Below are positions 1-11,485 of a DNA stretch of 64,000 nt, one piece after another (position 1 is the stretch's first letter; each line of letters opens with the position of its first letter). The notes under the pieces were generated by a model. It did not search any database, was not told the origin of the DNA, and saw nothing but the letters and a program-made list of their open reading frames with translations. The stretch comes from Hymenochaete sp. R1. Its lineage: Eukaryota; Basidiomycota; Agaricomycetes; Hymenochaetales; Hymenochaetaceae. Position numbers and translations under genes: made by a program. Where the stretch lies: positions 1 through 64,000 of the forward strand of contig JAFREE010000108.1 of assembly GCA_019400425.1 (NCBI GenBank), given 5' to 3'.

Positions 1-573
1 TCGCCGTCGTCGCTCGTCATCGTCGTCTGACCTTTCATGCTCGCCAACAATCCCCTATTTTCATCGAACACATCTACATAAATATGTTAGATACTCAAAA
101 GAGAATCAAAAACTGAGTTTGCTAGTCATACACAAATAATGATGCCATTGCATGGCAGTCAATGGTGTAATAAAAGCCATAAAGATGAAATTTACGTGAC
201 CGTGGAAACCAACATCTATATATAGTAATAGAGGCCGGTGAACAAGGGACATAGTCGATCATTCCATTTTGGGAAGAGGCCGGGGGCTGAGGGACATACG
301 GAAGCTCCGGCCCGGTTTCCGGAGGGACATATTGGAGGGTCGGTTTTGCCACCGGCCTTATACCCGATTGTCATGGGTCCTCTAAGAGCGCGCGCGTGAA
401 AGACGAAAGAGAGAACTTACGCACGTGATGCAGAATCTCCAAATACGGTATTAAAGGGTTATCTTATCACAACTCTCACGGAAGCTTACAGTAACAGAGG
501 TCCTCCCTCTCCACAACGACAACGACAACGTCCACGGTACAAAGCTTAAGAGACAGTCGACGAACTACCCGCG
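1..573. other. Left-edge region, no gene called
   Basis: No convincing coding exon was found. A minus-strand open frame at about 122-352 contains three copies of a TATGTCCCT-like word (Tyr-Val-Pro) and could be the end of an exon of a gene lying to the left, but it has no recognisable domain or clear splice sites. The segment just before position 574 is presumably the promoter and 5' UTR of the peptidase gene. Confidence 0.4.
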
Positions 574-2170
574 ATGCAAAGCCTACTCGTCGTCGAGGGC
601 TCTCTATCTCAAATACCTTGCTTCTCATCCGGCTTCATAGGAACGTATGGAATTCACAGTCTGTATGTTCCTCCAACCGACTGTGCCGCTGACTGGGACG
701 CCGCCCGCGAAGAACCCCCTTTTGGCGCAAACATGGTCACTGGTCTAAGCATAGAAAACGACGTCTCATCCTTGGTATGGATTAACGAAGCTGAACTGGA
801 CGAGAACGTCTTTCCGGAGGCAAAGAATGATTGGACACAAATGTTAACGTATGGTACCGATTGGCAAACAGTATTCGGAGGAAACGACGACCATTCCATC
901 CTCCAAATCTTTACGACCAGCAAAGCATCACTTTTCGCGTTCAAAGGAGCTGCCACCTCTCTTCCCTCCATCGTCGATTCTATACTTACGCCGACTCAGA
1001 AAGCCTACGTGATTGACTACCCACCGACACCTCTCATCCCAGTCCCTTCGGAGGACGTTGCCCGGGTTCGCAAGATCCTCGACCGACTCAAGTACGACGA
1101 GATTGTGGCAGACCTCGTCGAAGAACTCAGTATTCCTCAGATGCACAAGGACATCACTTGGCTCACAGGAGAGGCAGCGGCGAGCGGGATTGAGTCGAGG
1201 CATTCTTTCCACCCTGACTCAAGGGTTGCAGCAGAATGGATCAAAGGCCAGATAGAGTCGACGGGCGCGAATTGTGAACTGAAGGCTTTCTTGACCGGCT
1301 TCACGCCAAATGTTATTTGGTGAGAAATTGATTGCTATTTTTGGGACAGCTGAAACTGGCACATTGACACACCAACTTCAGCAGATACAACGGCACGGAT
1401 CCCTCCAATTCAATTGTTCTCCTCAGTGCGCATTACGACTCTCGTGGCTCCTTCGGAAATACTCGCGCTCCTGGTGGTGATGATGATGGATCTGGGACGA
1501 CTTCTATTTTATCTATTGCCCGAGCTATAGGTCATTCGGGAGTGAAGTTCAAGTCCAACGTCGAGCTTTGTCTCTTCGGAGGTGAAGAGCAGGGACTACT
1601 GGGCTCGAAAGCCTATGCGCGTACGCTCAGTTTTCAGCAATATTTTATTTTTCATATACCTAAATATGCATCAGGCGAACTCCGTGCTGCAAACGCGAGC
1701 GTCACCGTCATGATTCAAGCAGACATGCTTGCTTATCGTAAACCAGGCGAACCACCCCAGCTGGGCCTTCCGGAATCGTTAGTCAGAATCTCTTCTCTTT
1801 AAACACTTCTTCTAAATGCTCTCTCAAGGATTGGCACTCCCGAAGTCGCCCAGCTTGTGGCCAACATTTCTGCGATATATAGTCCTGAGCTTGAAGTCGG
1901 GATTACAGCCGCATGCTGCAGCGACCATCAATCTTTCCATGAACAGGGCTTTGCGGCGACTCAAGTTTTTGAACGAGCTGGTCCCATCGTAGACCCGATG
2001 TACCACAACTCCGGCGATTTGAGCAACCGGCCCGGGTATGACTTCAGGCAACTCAGGGGCATTGCGAAGGTCCAGGTGCGTCGCGAAACGTTTATTCTTT
2101 GCTGAACAAAAGCTAACGGTCTCTCTAGTACGCTACTCTGCTTCATAGTGCTGGATTTGATTTCAATTGA
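574..2170 (+). CDS. M28-family zinc aminopeptidase/peptide hydrolase
   Basis: Metallopeptidase of family M28, expected to release amino acids from peptides using two zinc ions. Four exons are joined by introns near 1320-1381, 1619-1672 and 1779-1830, with a last intron near 2075-2128; the final exon ends with TGA at 2170. The spliced protein shows the family's metal ligands in order: HYDSR, then GGDDDGSGT, then GGEEQGLLGS with the catalytic Glu-Glu pair, then an Asp in VMIQADM, and a late His in PMYHNSGD. The N-terminal part (first about 250 residues) is the poorly conserved region that precedes the catalytic domain in fungal M28 proteins. No obvious signal peptide follows the chosen ATG, so either the enzyme is intracellular or the true start lies in an upstream exon. 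Family assignment is firm; substrate is not known. Confidence 0.85.
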
Positions 2171-2273
2171 GTGTAATCAATAGCAAGGCCCTCAGATTGG
2201 GGCAAAGTGGACAAGTTATGAATTGTTTGTAAGCGGAAGCAGAATTGTGAACCGATTCTAGCTATGCGTCGAT

Positions 2274-2747
2274 CTACTCTATGCCGTACTTCCTGTTCAG
2301 ACCCAGACGCAACTTTTCCAGCCCTTCCTGCGATGCGTCCGCTTTCGCCTTCTTTTCATCAAGTTCCTTTTTCGCTTTCTTTATTTCATCATCCATATAT
2401 GTCTCGTCTTGGCATAACTCGTAAATCTCGCTCTCGTCATTTTCCTCTTCCTCCTCAGACTTTCGAAGTCTCGCCTTGAGAATGCGAGCATTTGACTCCA
2501 AGATCATCAACCCTATCTTTGCTTTGTCATAGGCCTCAATATCATGGACGCGTTCCTGAAAGTTCATCTCAATATTATCACCTCCCAAAGCTGCAGAGAA
2601 GGGGCTCAAAGCTACACCGGAAGAATCGCGTCAGTACGCCACATCTCTCAGAAGCTTCGAAATTAAGTTATAGTGCGTACCTCTATCGACTCTCTTGCTT
2701 ACGGGGCGCGTGAGCTGGTTATCAGAGCGTCGTTTATATTGACTCAT
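2274..2747 (-). CDS. Small charged coiled-coil protein, unknown function
   Basis: Two exons: the first starts at ATG 2747 (MSQYKRRSDNQLTRPVSK...), followed by an intron near 2635-2679 with a minus-strand gtacgc donor, then the long exon ending at TAG 2274. The product is about 135 residues. The second half is rich in Glu and Lys and has heptad-like spacing typical of a coiled coil (from about residue 60 to the end), finishing in RKYGIE. I do not recognise a named family. A degenerate copy of the same protein lies immediately upstream at 3088-3480 on the same strand, which supports this being a real conserved gene. It is convergent with the M28 peptidase; the two stop codons are only about 100 bp apart. 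Confidence 0.6.
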
Positions 2748-3087
2748 AGCGGGAAAAATATCTTGATGGGTGCTAGAAAGCGAGTGCGGGGGTTGTGGGA
2801 AGTAAAACTGTGGTAAAGCGATCTGTCAAAAACAGCTTGAAGGTGATCTATGAAGGTCTGGGTTCTTCCTCTTTGCAAAATTTGAATTTCTCATCCGAGC
2901 TTGCCAGTCTCGTACTTTGCGAGAACTCATTTAACAGGATGGGGTATAGGAGCGTTTGCAGCAATTAAAGTGAAGTAATCATTTCTCTCCGTTGCTGTCG
3001 GTCTGACCGTTTTCTTTCATGGCCCGCCGCTCTCGCTCGTCAAATATCATGATATATCGGAAGAAACCCCAATGTGTTGTATGGTGA

Positions 3088-3480
3088 TCTCATTGATACC
3101 GTACTTTCTGTCGATATTCGACCGCTACTCTTTGCACCCATCCTTTGCCTTATCCGGCCTCGTCTTCCTCTCAACAAGGCCCTTCGAAGTTTATTTCGCA
3201 TCCTCTATCAACCCCTTCATATATTCGGCGTTCTCTTTTAACTCCAGTTCGTCTTCTTCATCCATTCCAATCTATCTCGGGCATCTGTATCTGCCCTTTG
3301 ACGGTCTGCGCTTTAGATCCTATGACTGTCAACTTTGCCCTAGCCTTATTAGTAGTATAATTTAAAATCTTTGATGTCAGCATCAACGCTACGCGCGCTT
3401 TCCCATGAAGATAACTCTGTCGCATCTTTAGTGATTACGAGAGAAGGACGCGAGCTCGAGGCTTCGTCCAAGAAAATTAA
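3088..3480 (-). pseudogene. Decayed tandem copy of the coiled-coil gene
   Basis: Read on the minus strand, this stretch aligns with the C-terminal two-thirds of the neighbouring protein. It has YMKGLIEDAK against YMDDEIKKAK, an acidic run of DEEDE type at the equivalent place, and an identical RKYGI near the C-terminus. Further upstream, SVDADIKDFK matches RVHDIEAYDK. At least three in-frame stop codons interrupt it, and the stop that follows RKYGIE in the intact gene is replaced by read-through residues. I therefore read it as an old tandem duplicate that is no longer coding. An alternative is a functional divergent paralog with introns that I could not place. The plus-strand open frames here are shadows. 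Confidence 0.5.
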
Positions 3481-4021
3481 CAGTACTCCGCATTGGCCAG
3501 AGTCTGATTAGGACGCAAAGAACGTAGTACTGGGGTGCTCCTTAGGAGGACAGCTCATAATATCTGTGAATATCTAATCGAGATTTTGTAGAATGATAAG
3601 TCTAGGAAATGAAACGCTCAAAACAGCACAACCTAAAGCCTCGCTTATCTTACCACTTGAGGTCCTTAGTCTTTAATTTTTACAAGTACATGTACAAGAT
3701 ACGATTTTGACTGGACGCGCTCAAGACGCGCCTCGGAGTTACCCGGTCTATAGCACGTGATCGTGTCAAGACGAGAAGCACTCGCACTGAGGCTACTGAG
3801 GCTCAGCACCGACTCGGGTAGTTTTGCTACCTACCAGTGACTTCGAAGAATCACAATCCTGGGCTGTATTACTTTCCACCTACATATCCTCCTCTACCGA
3901 GAACTCAGCTACTTTTCCCTGTGTGCACAAGACGGTTCCCTGATACCTATGGACGATGAGGATGACGAACAACTTAGGAGGTAACGCGTCAATATTTGTG
4001 CCGTATAGAATTGCGTAGCTG
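3481..4021. other. Intergenic, TDP1 upstream region
   Basis: No coding exon, RNA gene or repeat seen. The last 150 bases before the TDP1 start presumably carry its 5' UTR. Confidence 0.4.
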
Positions 4022-6618
4022 ATGAATATCAGAGCAATCGAACTCAGCAAAAGAGAGATACAAAAGCCATTGACCCAGTCAGGTCTCAACGAAGAAGAAG
4101 CAGAAGACCAATTCCAACGCGAGCTGCAAGCAGCGCTCGATGCCTCTCGCTCACAGTCGTCCGCGACGCCCTTGAGCCACACCGGGAGCGCATCCCAGCA
4201 CGATACTTCGAACGACTTAGACCCAGAACCAAAATCCGAATTTCTGAGCGAGCGCGCCAGCATGGAACACGAACGACTGGAGCGCCTCAAACGTCGCCGG
4301 GAGGGCGTCGGCGAACCGGGTCCTTCAACTTCGAGTACGGTCGCGAAAGACAGTGCTTTCCCAAACGACATGCCTCCAGTGAAACGTCAGCGTGCTTCAC
4401 CTGCTACCACATCCACTTTGAAGGACAAGTCAAAGCCGACTCGAACGTTCGGCCCATCTGGAACAACCAACAAAAACACATCTGTCGCTTCGACAACAAA
4501 TACGACTCTCCCTTCCGACTCTGTTCGTTATTGGGACGGTGAACTCCGGCAGGTTGCAAACAGGCTTGTTGACAAGGACAAGGACCATCGGCCCCTATTT
4601 CGTCTGACCGAAATCATTGGCCCAGTGAGCCTCTTATTTCCCTCCGATATAATATAAGTCTTTGCTTAACTGGTACTCTTTACTGTATTGTCCCGGTTCA
4701 GAAATCAGAGATCAGCTTAGCTATCCTTTCCTCATTTTCAACGGACGTCAACTGGCTGTACGACTTCTTCACTCCAACCACACCCATCATTCTCGTCAAC
4801 CAGGGTGACGACGGTAATGTGGGTCTTAAACAACTTGCGCCAAACTTTATCATGGCGAAACCGTTTTTGCGGGGTGGGAGAGGTTGCATGCACATTAAAG
4901 TACCCAGTCTCTTCCTTACCTGTTCGGATTTTGCTGACTGACATCGACCCCCAGCTCCTTTTAGTAATGCTGGTCCTCAACTATCGCAACACGTCTCACG
5001 CTCAACTTCATTCTTAGCTCTTTTACAAAGACGAACGTCTTCGAGTATGTGTTCCTACGGCCAATCTCGTTGGCTTTGACTGGCGCGACATAGAAAACGT
5101 ATGTGCGCAGTGTCTTATTTTTTTTTCCTGATGAGACCTGGCTTATGCTTCTATAGTCGGCTTGGGTTCAAGACATTCCCTTACGTGAAACTGTCATTCG
5201 ACACGATGCAGAAGCGATCGATTTCCCTGCTGCGCTTCAGCGCGTTCTGCACCGTTTGCACGTCCCCGCGGCTCTCGAATGGCTCACAGAGCACGACGTT
5301 CGTCTTACAAATTGCATGCTATGACTATCCCACTCACAACGTTTGGCACCATTCAGTTTAAGCTTCCAATCGAGACCCTCACTGAGTTTCGTATGCGTTG
5401 GGATTGGTCTCGTGTGCGCGCTCTGCTCGTTCCTAGTATCGCGGGTAAGCACGAAGATTGGGATCGTGTCGAGCTTTCGGGCCATCCTGCGCTCATGCGA
5501 GCCGTCCAGAGCCTTTCGGGTGGCAAAGAGAATGTAAAGAACGTACTTCTCGAATGTCAGGTGTGTTCGGATCGTTTCTTGTCGTCTGAACTCTGCTAAT
5601 GGACCACCCCTTGAACTACGACAGGGCTCAAGTATCGGCACTTACTCGACACAATGGATCAATGAGTTTCATTGCTCTGCGCGTGGACGATCAGCACGAA
5701 TATGGCTCGATCGACCCAAAGGTGAACGAGCGAAGCTTCCGTGGCCACCCGTGAAGATACTCTTCCCATCAAAGGACACTGTAAAAAGCTCGATTTTGGG
5801 AATGCCTGTGAATACATCAAGTATTTTCTCCAAAAAACATCATGCGCTAATCTTATTATAGGGTGGAGGTACGATGTTTTGTCGCAAGGCTCAGTGGGAG
5901 GCTCAGAAATTCCCTCGAGAGCTATTCTACGACTCAAATAGTAAGCGAGGGCGGGTCCTCATGCATTCAAAGGTCGGCTGACCTTACTCTATGCAAAGTC
6001 ATGCAGCCAAGCTGATTTTCCCAATATTCGCATTGCTAATCGACACTATAGATGATCCTTGGACTTTTTGACAACAAAAATAACCTCGCTCCTGCCGGAA
6101 CTTCTCAGGATTCCGCCCCGAAGCAGCGTCGACGTCACAATGAAGATGTCATAGACCTCTCGGATTCGACAATAGAGGAGGATGAACTTGGTCATGAGAT
6201 AAGCAAAAGTAACGAGCAGGAGAAAAGAGCGAATGACGATTTCGTCGGTTGGCTCTACGTTGGTTCGCATAACTTCACCCCGAGCGCATGGGGGACGTTG
6301 TCAGGAAGTGTAAACGCGCCTATCCTAAACGTGAGTTCTCCTTCCATCATCCTTTTAATCAGTCCTCATTCTCTGAACCATTTTAACCCCATCCGACTAT
6401 TCCTTTTTCTAGATATTGAATTATGAGCTTGGTGTAGTACTGCCGCTTCGTTCGCAGCGTGAGGTGGAGGAGTTAACATGTTGGAAACGCCCGGTACGGA
6501 AGTATGTTGAAGGGAAGGACCGACCTTGGGTAACCCATTTTCCTCATATTTCGAATCTTTCCACGCTCATCGTGCTATCTGTTTTCAGATGCAAGAAGAA
6601 ATGGCCCTAAAAGATTGA
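4022..6618 (+). CDS. TDP1: Tyrosyl-DNA phosphodiesterase 1 (TDP1)
   Basis: Phospholipase-D-superfamily repair enzyme that hydrolyses the bond between a topoisomerase I tyrosine and a DNA 3' end; acts in the nucleus. About nine exons. Both catalytic motifs are visible: the first HxK in RGGRGCMHIK (about 4892-4900), and the second in GRVLMHSK (about 5951-5980), followed by VGSHNFTPSAWG carrying the second-half Asn. Other family landmarks are VNQGDDGN, TANLVGFDWRDIEN and LNYELGVVLPL. The N-terminal 150 residues are low complexity; they include a ubiquitin-interacting-motif-like helix (EDQFQRELQAALDAS, about 4106-4150). A low-complexity insert between the second HxK and SHN contains DVIDLSDS, a SUMO-interaction-like motif. 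The segment joining HIK to LFYKD is split by an unusual intron arrangement. The end is TGA at 6618. Identification is firm; the N-terminal start is the first ATG in the open exon. Confidence 0.9.
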
Positions 6619-8579
6619 AGGTTGATCATCTGGATGGCTCAGGGTAATTATAAAGGCGGGAATCATGGAAGGAATGTACTATAGATCTAGCAATGCATCT
6701 TGTTCGCTACCAATTCGTAAGATGCGTGAGTCCAGCTTGAGTCCTATCATTTCTTATAATGACTGTGTATCAATTTATGCGAATCGTACGTTTTCCTGAC
6801 TTCGACCGTCAGCACCTTTACCCGAGATTCTGGCATATTTCAGGGTGGGAGTTCGTCCATAGACTCTGCAAATGTTCGTCTCAATTGTGCTAGCGCTGCG
6901 ATCAGATCGCAGAACGCAACATCCGGTAGTATTTGCTATATACGTCTAAAGAGTATGAGCAAGACCTTTCGAGGAAACTATATGGTATCTAGGTGCTCAT
7001 CAGTAGCTTAGAAGCAAATGACATGATTACACGCCACACAATGGTACCAGCATTCCCGGTTTTCGTTATAAGCAACCGTGTTGCCGCCACAGGGATACCG
7101 GATTTACTTGAAGCCTTCAAAATCAGCAAGAAACATCAAGCAAGTTGGAGGCTTACCGAATAATCATCTGAGTTCCAACATGACGATGCGATCAACTCGC
7201 TGCGATAATAGTGATATACGTCTCAACGAATCTTCTTTCTGAACTCCTAGTCCGGATCCTTGTTAAATGCAGATATGACCGTATGAGACGCGATCCTACT
7301 GCGAGCCCACAAGCGGGCCCTAACTTGCATATGAAAGGAATTGGGTGAAGGAGGAGGACGCTATAGCTTTCGCAAGATGTCAACGTCGAGGCAATGCACC
7401 AGGCGGTTGTAGACAATCGCAATCGTCGGAATGCGACACTACACCGACTTCGCGCTAGTGCAAAAACAGACAGATTTCGCCGTTTGATCCACCCGTTGAG
7501 CAGATCGTTTTGATACATTGAGGAGTGTATTAGCAATGTAAAAACTGGAACGTTGGCTTGTCGGGAACGAGTGTTCCGTCTTACCGCCGAATGGCCGAAC
7601 ATCGATTGAATGGAATCTGAGTGTTTCGCATCTGTATTAATATTATTAGCATGTCATCGTATGCACGGATGAGAAACTGCGCGACTTTGATGCTACTCGT
7701 CGAAGGAGAAGTGAAAGCTTCGTAAAATCCATGACCCAGCGTTGCTGAGTAAAGATGATACTTGTCTGATTGGTTCGAGATCACCCCTATTAATGAGCCG
7801 ATTATGGTTAGCTGCTGCGAGCACGAGGCTCAGTGCCCGACCAATGAAACTCCCGTTCATCGAGATTGCGTCAAAGTGCAAGCGATGCTGTTGCGAAAAG
7901 GTCGGCCGGGATATGAGAGGCGGGGATATCTGCCGAACGTCGTGGCCTGGCCTCGAAGACTGAAAGTATCAATCTGGCCAGACTAGTTATCCGCGTCATG
8001 ACGGCGTTCTCTAGTAGACTTAAACCAATGTACCGGGAAAAGAAAGGGGTGAGACTCTGGCCTACAGCAGCCTGACACATCGAGAGAATAGAGAGACATT
8101 CAATCTGGCCTGGGGTGAGGTGAGGATGCCTCGATCTTTGCAGAGGCTGGCGGCTTAAGACCGGGGCCGAGATTGTTAGAATGGATCGTCCTTTTGTCGT
8201 TGAAGACATCCATACTTAATTGCTCAGCGGTGTGTCCAACAGTAGTAAGAGAACAAAGTAGCAATTTTACGGGGCGGTTGGCTGGGATTTCCAAGAAAAT
8301 TGGAAATGGAAGAAAGTGAAAAGGTGTGTGCAGGAGGGATTCGGAAGAGACGCGTGATTTGCTGGCAGAGAAACGGCGCGCTCTGATTGGCTGGAGCTGG
8401 TTGCTTGGATCTTTTATAATAGAAAATCGGCAGCAGGCTGTCGCACTTTTAACATTCCCACCTTTCCTTCCCCCTTCCTCCTTCAACGTGATACCTGCTT
8501 CCCCTTCCCCATCTTTCCCCCCTCTCCTCGACGCCAAAAGCTCTCGACGTTCCACAACGAGCTCAATTCTTCCGCACAG
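6619..8579. other. 2-kb intergenic region
   Basis: Open frames on both strands here are short, have no recognisable motifs and no consistent splice structure. About 8450-8540 is strongly pyrimidine-rich (CCTTTCCTTCCCCCTTCCTCC-like), a common core-promoter feature in filamentous fungi, and lies just before the next gene. No tRNA or transposon was recognised. Confidence 0.4.
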
Positions 8580-9409
8580 ATGCATCACCACGGTCCGCCT
8601 CAACAGCAACCGCATTCACACCCTCATCATGAACCCTCAAGACACATCACCCGAAGGCCAGTCGTGGCCACATCACCCGACGATGTTATCAATCCAAGAA
8701 TTATTGACGCGAGCCTGAGGGATGTCACTGAGAGACTCAATGCAGAGCAAAAGGCGGAGGTCTTGTTACATGCTATGAATCTGTTGAAACTCGCGAAGTC
8801 CGTTCTTGTCGTGTCTTGCGTCTTGGTCAAGGTTCTAATCACTTTATTTTATTATTTATTCTAGTCCATTCTCGCATCATGTTGTTGAAAATGGTGTTAT
8901 GAGCTGCTTCCAGGCTGCCAAACTCTCTACTCAGCAGCGTGTACAAGCGCATCTACTACGTGGGCGGGCACGGATGGCGTCTGGAGAGATTGCAAAGGCA
9001 CGACAAGGTGCGCAGTCCATCTTGAAACCCCATGCATTGATTAATCTTTCATATAGACCTTCACCAGGTTCTTGAGATCAATCCTGAACATGTCGTCGCA
9101 AAATCGTTGTTGTCTATCCCTTCTTTGAACGGGGGGACAGTCAAAGACGTGAGTGTTCATCTACTACCTCATTTTACTTCTCCTTTGTCTCCGTAAGGGA
9201 CCGGGATTGCTGGATATCACTTCCGGGTCCTGCGATTGCTTGCTTGCATTTATTAGTCGATGAGAACGGAGGATGGGTCTGGATCTCGGATCGATGCCGT
9301 CATCTCGGAGAAGGGTAGGCGTGTTGCCTTGAACGGATACCATACTGAGGTGCTGCTCTGCCACATTTCGTTTGTGATTGAGAAGCAGCTCTCAGCCAGG
9401 GACGTGTAA
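8580..9409 (+). CDS. Small TPR-like protein
   Basis: Four exons give a protein of about 190 residues. Exon 1 begins with a His/Gln/Pro-rich leader (MHHHGPPQQQPHSHPHH) and runs through DASLRDVTERLNAEQKAEV. Introns fall near 8801-8863, 9008-9057 and 9150-9256. The central part contains one clear tetratricopeptide-type helix pair, AHLLRGRARMASGEIAKARQ followed by DLHQVLEINPEHVVAKSLL, with the usual small residues and the NP turn. The last exon (from SMRTEDGSG to stop TAA 9409) is least certain. TPR pairs mediate protein-protein contacts; no enzymatic motif is present. I do not recognise an orthologous group. An alternative ATG at 8630 is in another frame and gives no domain. Confidence 0.55.
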
Positions 9410-9659
9410 ACTCCGAACGCGTCGTGTCCCGGACCCGGTGCCCGAGATGAGATCATTCACATGCAGATCGAGCTTGTGTTGCAAACTCAAGTTGGATCTA
9501 CCTAGATCTTTCTCATTTCTATGAGATTTGCTATTGTGCGCGTCGATTTCGGGTGCCCGTTCATGCATTGGTGGGATTTTTGACGGACGTGTCAAAGTGT
9601 TGATCTTTACTCTCCCGGTAAACCTAATCACCCGGAGAAGCACTTTATGAGCGCCTGAA

Positions 9660-11485
9660 ATGAGGGCAACCCGACCTAAGATTAGACCTAGAGATGCATC
9701 ATCCCGGACGGGATCGGAGAGGTTGGCGGAGCCGCCGGTTCTTTATCATAGAACTTCATTTTTTCTTGGCTTCCAACTGCAACACCCGGTTACTGACACC
9801 ACCGTGCGTTTTCATAGTCACGCATTTGGAGCATTGAGACTGCTTCTCACCGTCTATCGCCCGAGCTATGGCGGCACATCGCCTCCTACCTTCCCCGGCG
9901 GGACCTCAAAATGCTCATGCGCATTCCCCACGTTCTATCTCGCATCGCTTTCGAACGCGTGTTCACCCGAATCGACTTGCACCTAGGAATTGCGCGGCTT
10001 AGGGAAGAAGATCGGATTTGGGGCGATGCAGAACCCGATCATCCAGACCGACTTTCAATTCAATTGGAGAAGGAACTAGCGAAAAGAACGGCAGCCATCA
10101 TTGCCAGGATACTGAGAGACCCGTCTTTCGCAAAGCTGATTGTGACGGTGAGGATCAGCGCAGAACGTAGGGCGCATACACAACACATGTCTTTCAGAGC
10201 GGATATGCTTGCAACGGCGTTGCCAAAACTCACGTCGTTGCGCGAGGTGATATTCACGGGTTCCAATGATGTATGGGCTCAGCTCGTACCAATTCTTTCC
10301 CAGTCGCATCCCAGACTGGCTTCGATTTCGATCGAACCTGAACACGACTCCGAACCCATTCTGCCTCACTTGACCCACCTCACGCAGTTCAAATGTATTC
10401 GTGATCATTCAAGCCATGAGCTCGGAAGCTTCCTTGCTCAAAATCGTTCGACGCTTCGGAAATTGTGTCTTTGCGCCTACTATGCTACCTTCCCTCCCCC
10501 TCCAGCTTTGGCCCTCACGAGCCTCACGCATCTCGAGTTTGTCGGAACGATACCTGCATCGACGAATGGAGCTGAGACGCTTGTCAACATCTTCCGTTCC
10601 TGCGTCAGCCTAGTGTCGTTAAGACTCAATTTAGTACTCCTTACCCCGATCTCCGACGCTTTCCTCGCTGCTTCCACGACCCCCAACTCCTTACCTCGCC
10701 TCAAAAACTTCGGCTTCGTGGCCCTCGAACATCTTGGACCTTCCATGTCTGATCCATCCCTCTTCCCCGCTATCTCCGAATTCCTACGCGCCCATCCACA
10801 ACTCACCCGCCTCGAACTCAACTGTATCGGCGAAGCAAACCAACGGGTCTTGGGCTATGATGCCTCCGTCCTTGGTGTCCTTCCCGGTCTCATCTCTCTC
10901 CGCCGTCTCGGCGTCTGTGTAGGCAAGGACGTCAACCCAGGCCTCGTAGGCTGGATTCTTCCTCGCGGACTCAAAGCTCTTAGTCTAACAGGCGTTGGGA
11001 TCCCACGCCGCGGCGCCGAAAGCTTCCTTCTCGCAATGAAGCCAGGTCTTCCACCGGATCTCCGATACGTCGCCCTCCCCACCTCCGAAATCAAGGACGA
11101 ACACCACTTTGCTGAAAAAGTGGTACCGAAGAGCGTCAGGCTGATGAGTATCGGGGAAAGATTTTATACGATACATAGGCGACATAGTATGAACGGCAGG
11201 GGATTGTTCACGACATTCCGGTCGAACCCCGCTACTCCGTCGACTGTGAACTCGACGCCTTCGCCTCGAGCGGGTTCGGGAAGTGGAAGCGCTAGTGGGT
11301 CGGCGTATGGAGGCGGGCGCAAGGATGCTGCGGCCTCTGGCATCATAGAGTCGAGAGAAGTGGAGAGTCTGGAAGAGTGGCCTGAGAGGAGGGTGAGACT
11401 ACATGCGGAGGAATGGCTCGAGGCTTTGGGATGCGAAGATGCGCTTTGGGATGACTTCGCGCCTGGGCTGTACGCTCTGGCGTAG
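9660..11485 (+). CDS. F-box/leucine-rich-repeat-like protein
   Basis: Agaricomycete F-box protein, probably an SCF ubiquitin-ligase substrate adaptor. The long exon encodes a typical F-box, LSPELWRHIASYLPRRDLK (about 9855-9910), which lies upstream of the first ATG inside that exon (9911). The open frame reaches back only to a stop at 9815, which is also part of a good acceptor (catag). A first exon from ATG 9660 ending at about 9737 joins it in frame (intron about 9738-9817, branch-like tactgac). After the F-box come irregular leucine-rich repeats (TSLTHLEFVG, PQLTRLELNCIG, ISLRRLGVCVG, KALSLTGVGI). A Ser/Gly-rich segment and a short conserved-looking tail (AEEWLEALGCEDALWDDF) complete the protein, about 580 residues in all. 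The exon-1 choice is inferential; the F-box and repeats are directly visible. Confidence 0.7.

Noticed and set aside
122..352. Minus-strand frame with repeated Tyr-Val-Pro
   Set aside because: Suggestive of a proline-rich exon but without splice partners, domain or neighbouring gene in the window.
3072..3365. Plus-strand hydrophobic frame
   Set aside because: Reverse complement of the charged pseudogene remnant; hydrophobicity is an expected shadow of Lys/Glu codons.
7766..7782. GGTTCGAGATC resembling a tRNA B box
   Set aside because: Does not match the GGTTCGANNCC consensus well, and no A box or cloverleaf could be found around it.
7192..7881. Overlapping minus-strand frames in the 6.6-8.6 kb gap
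   Set aside because: Random-looking composition, no motif and no coherent splicing.
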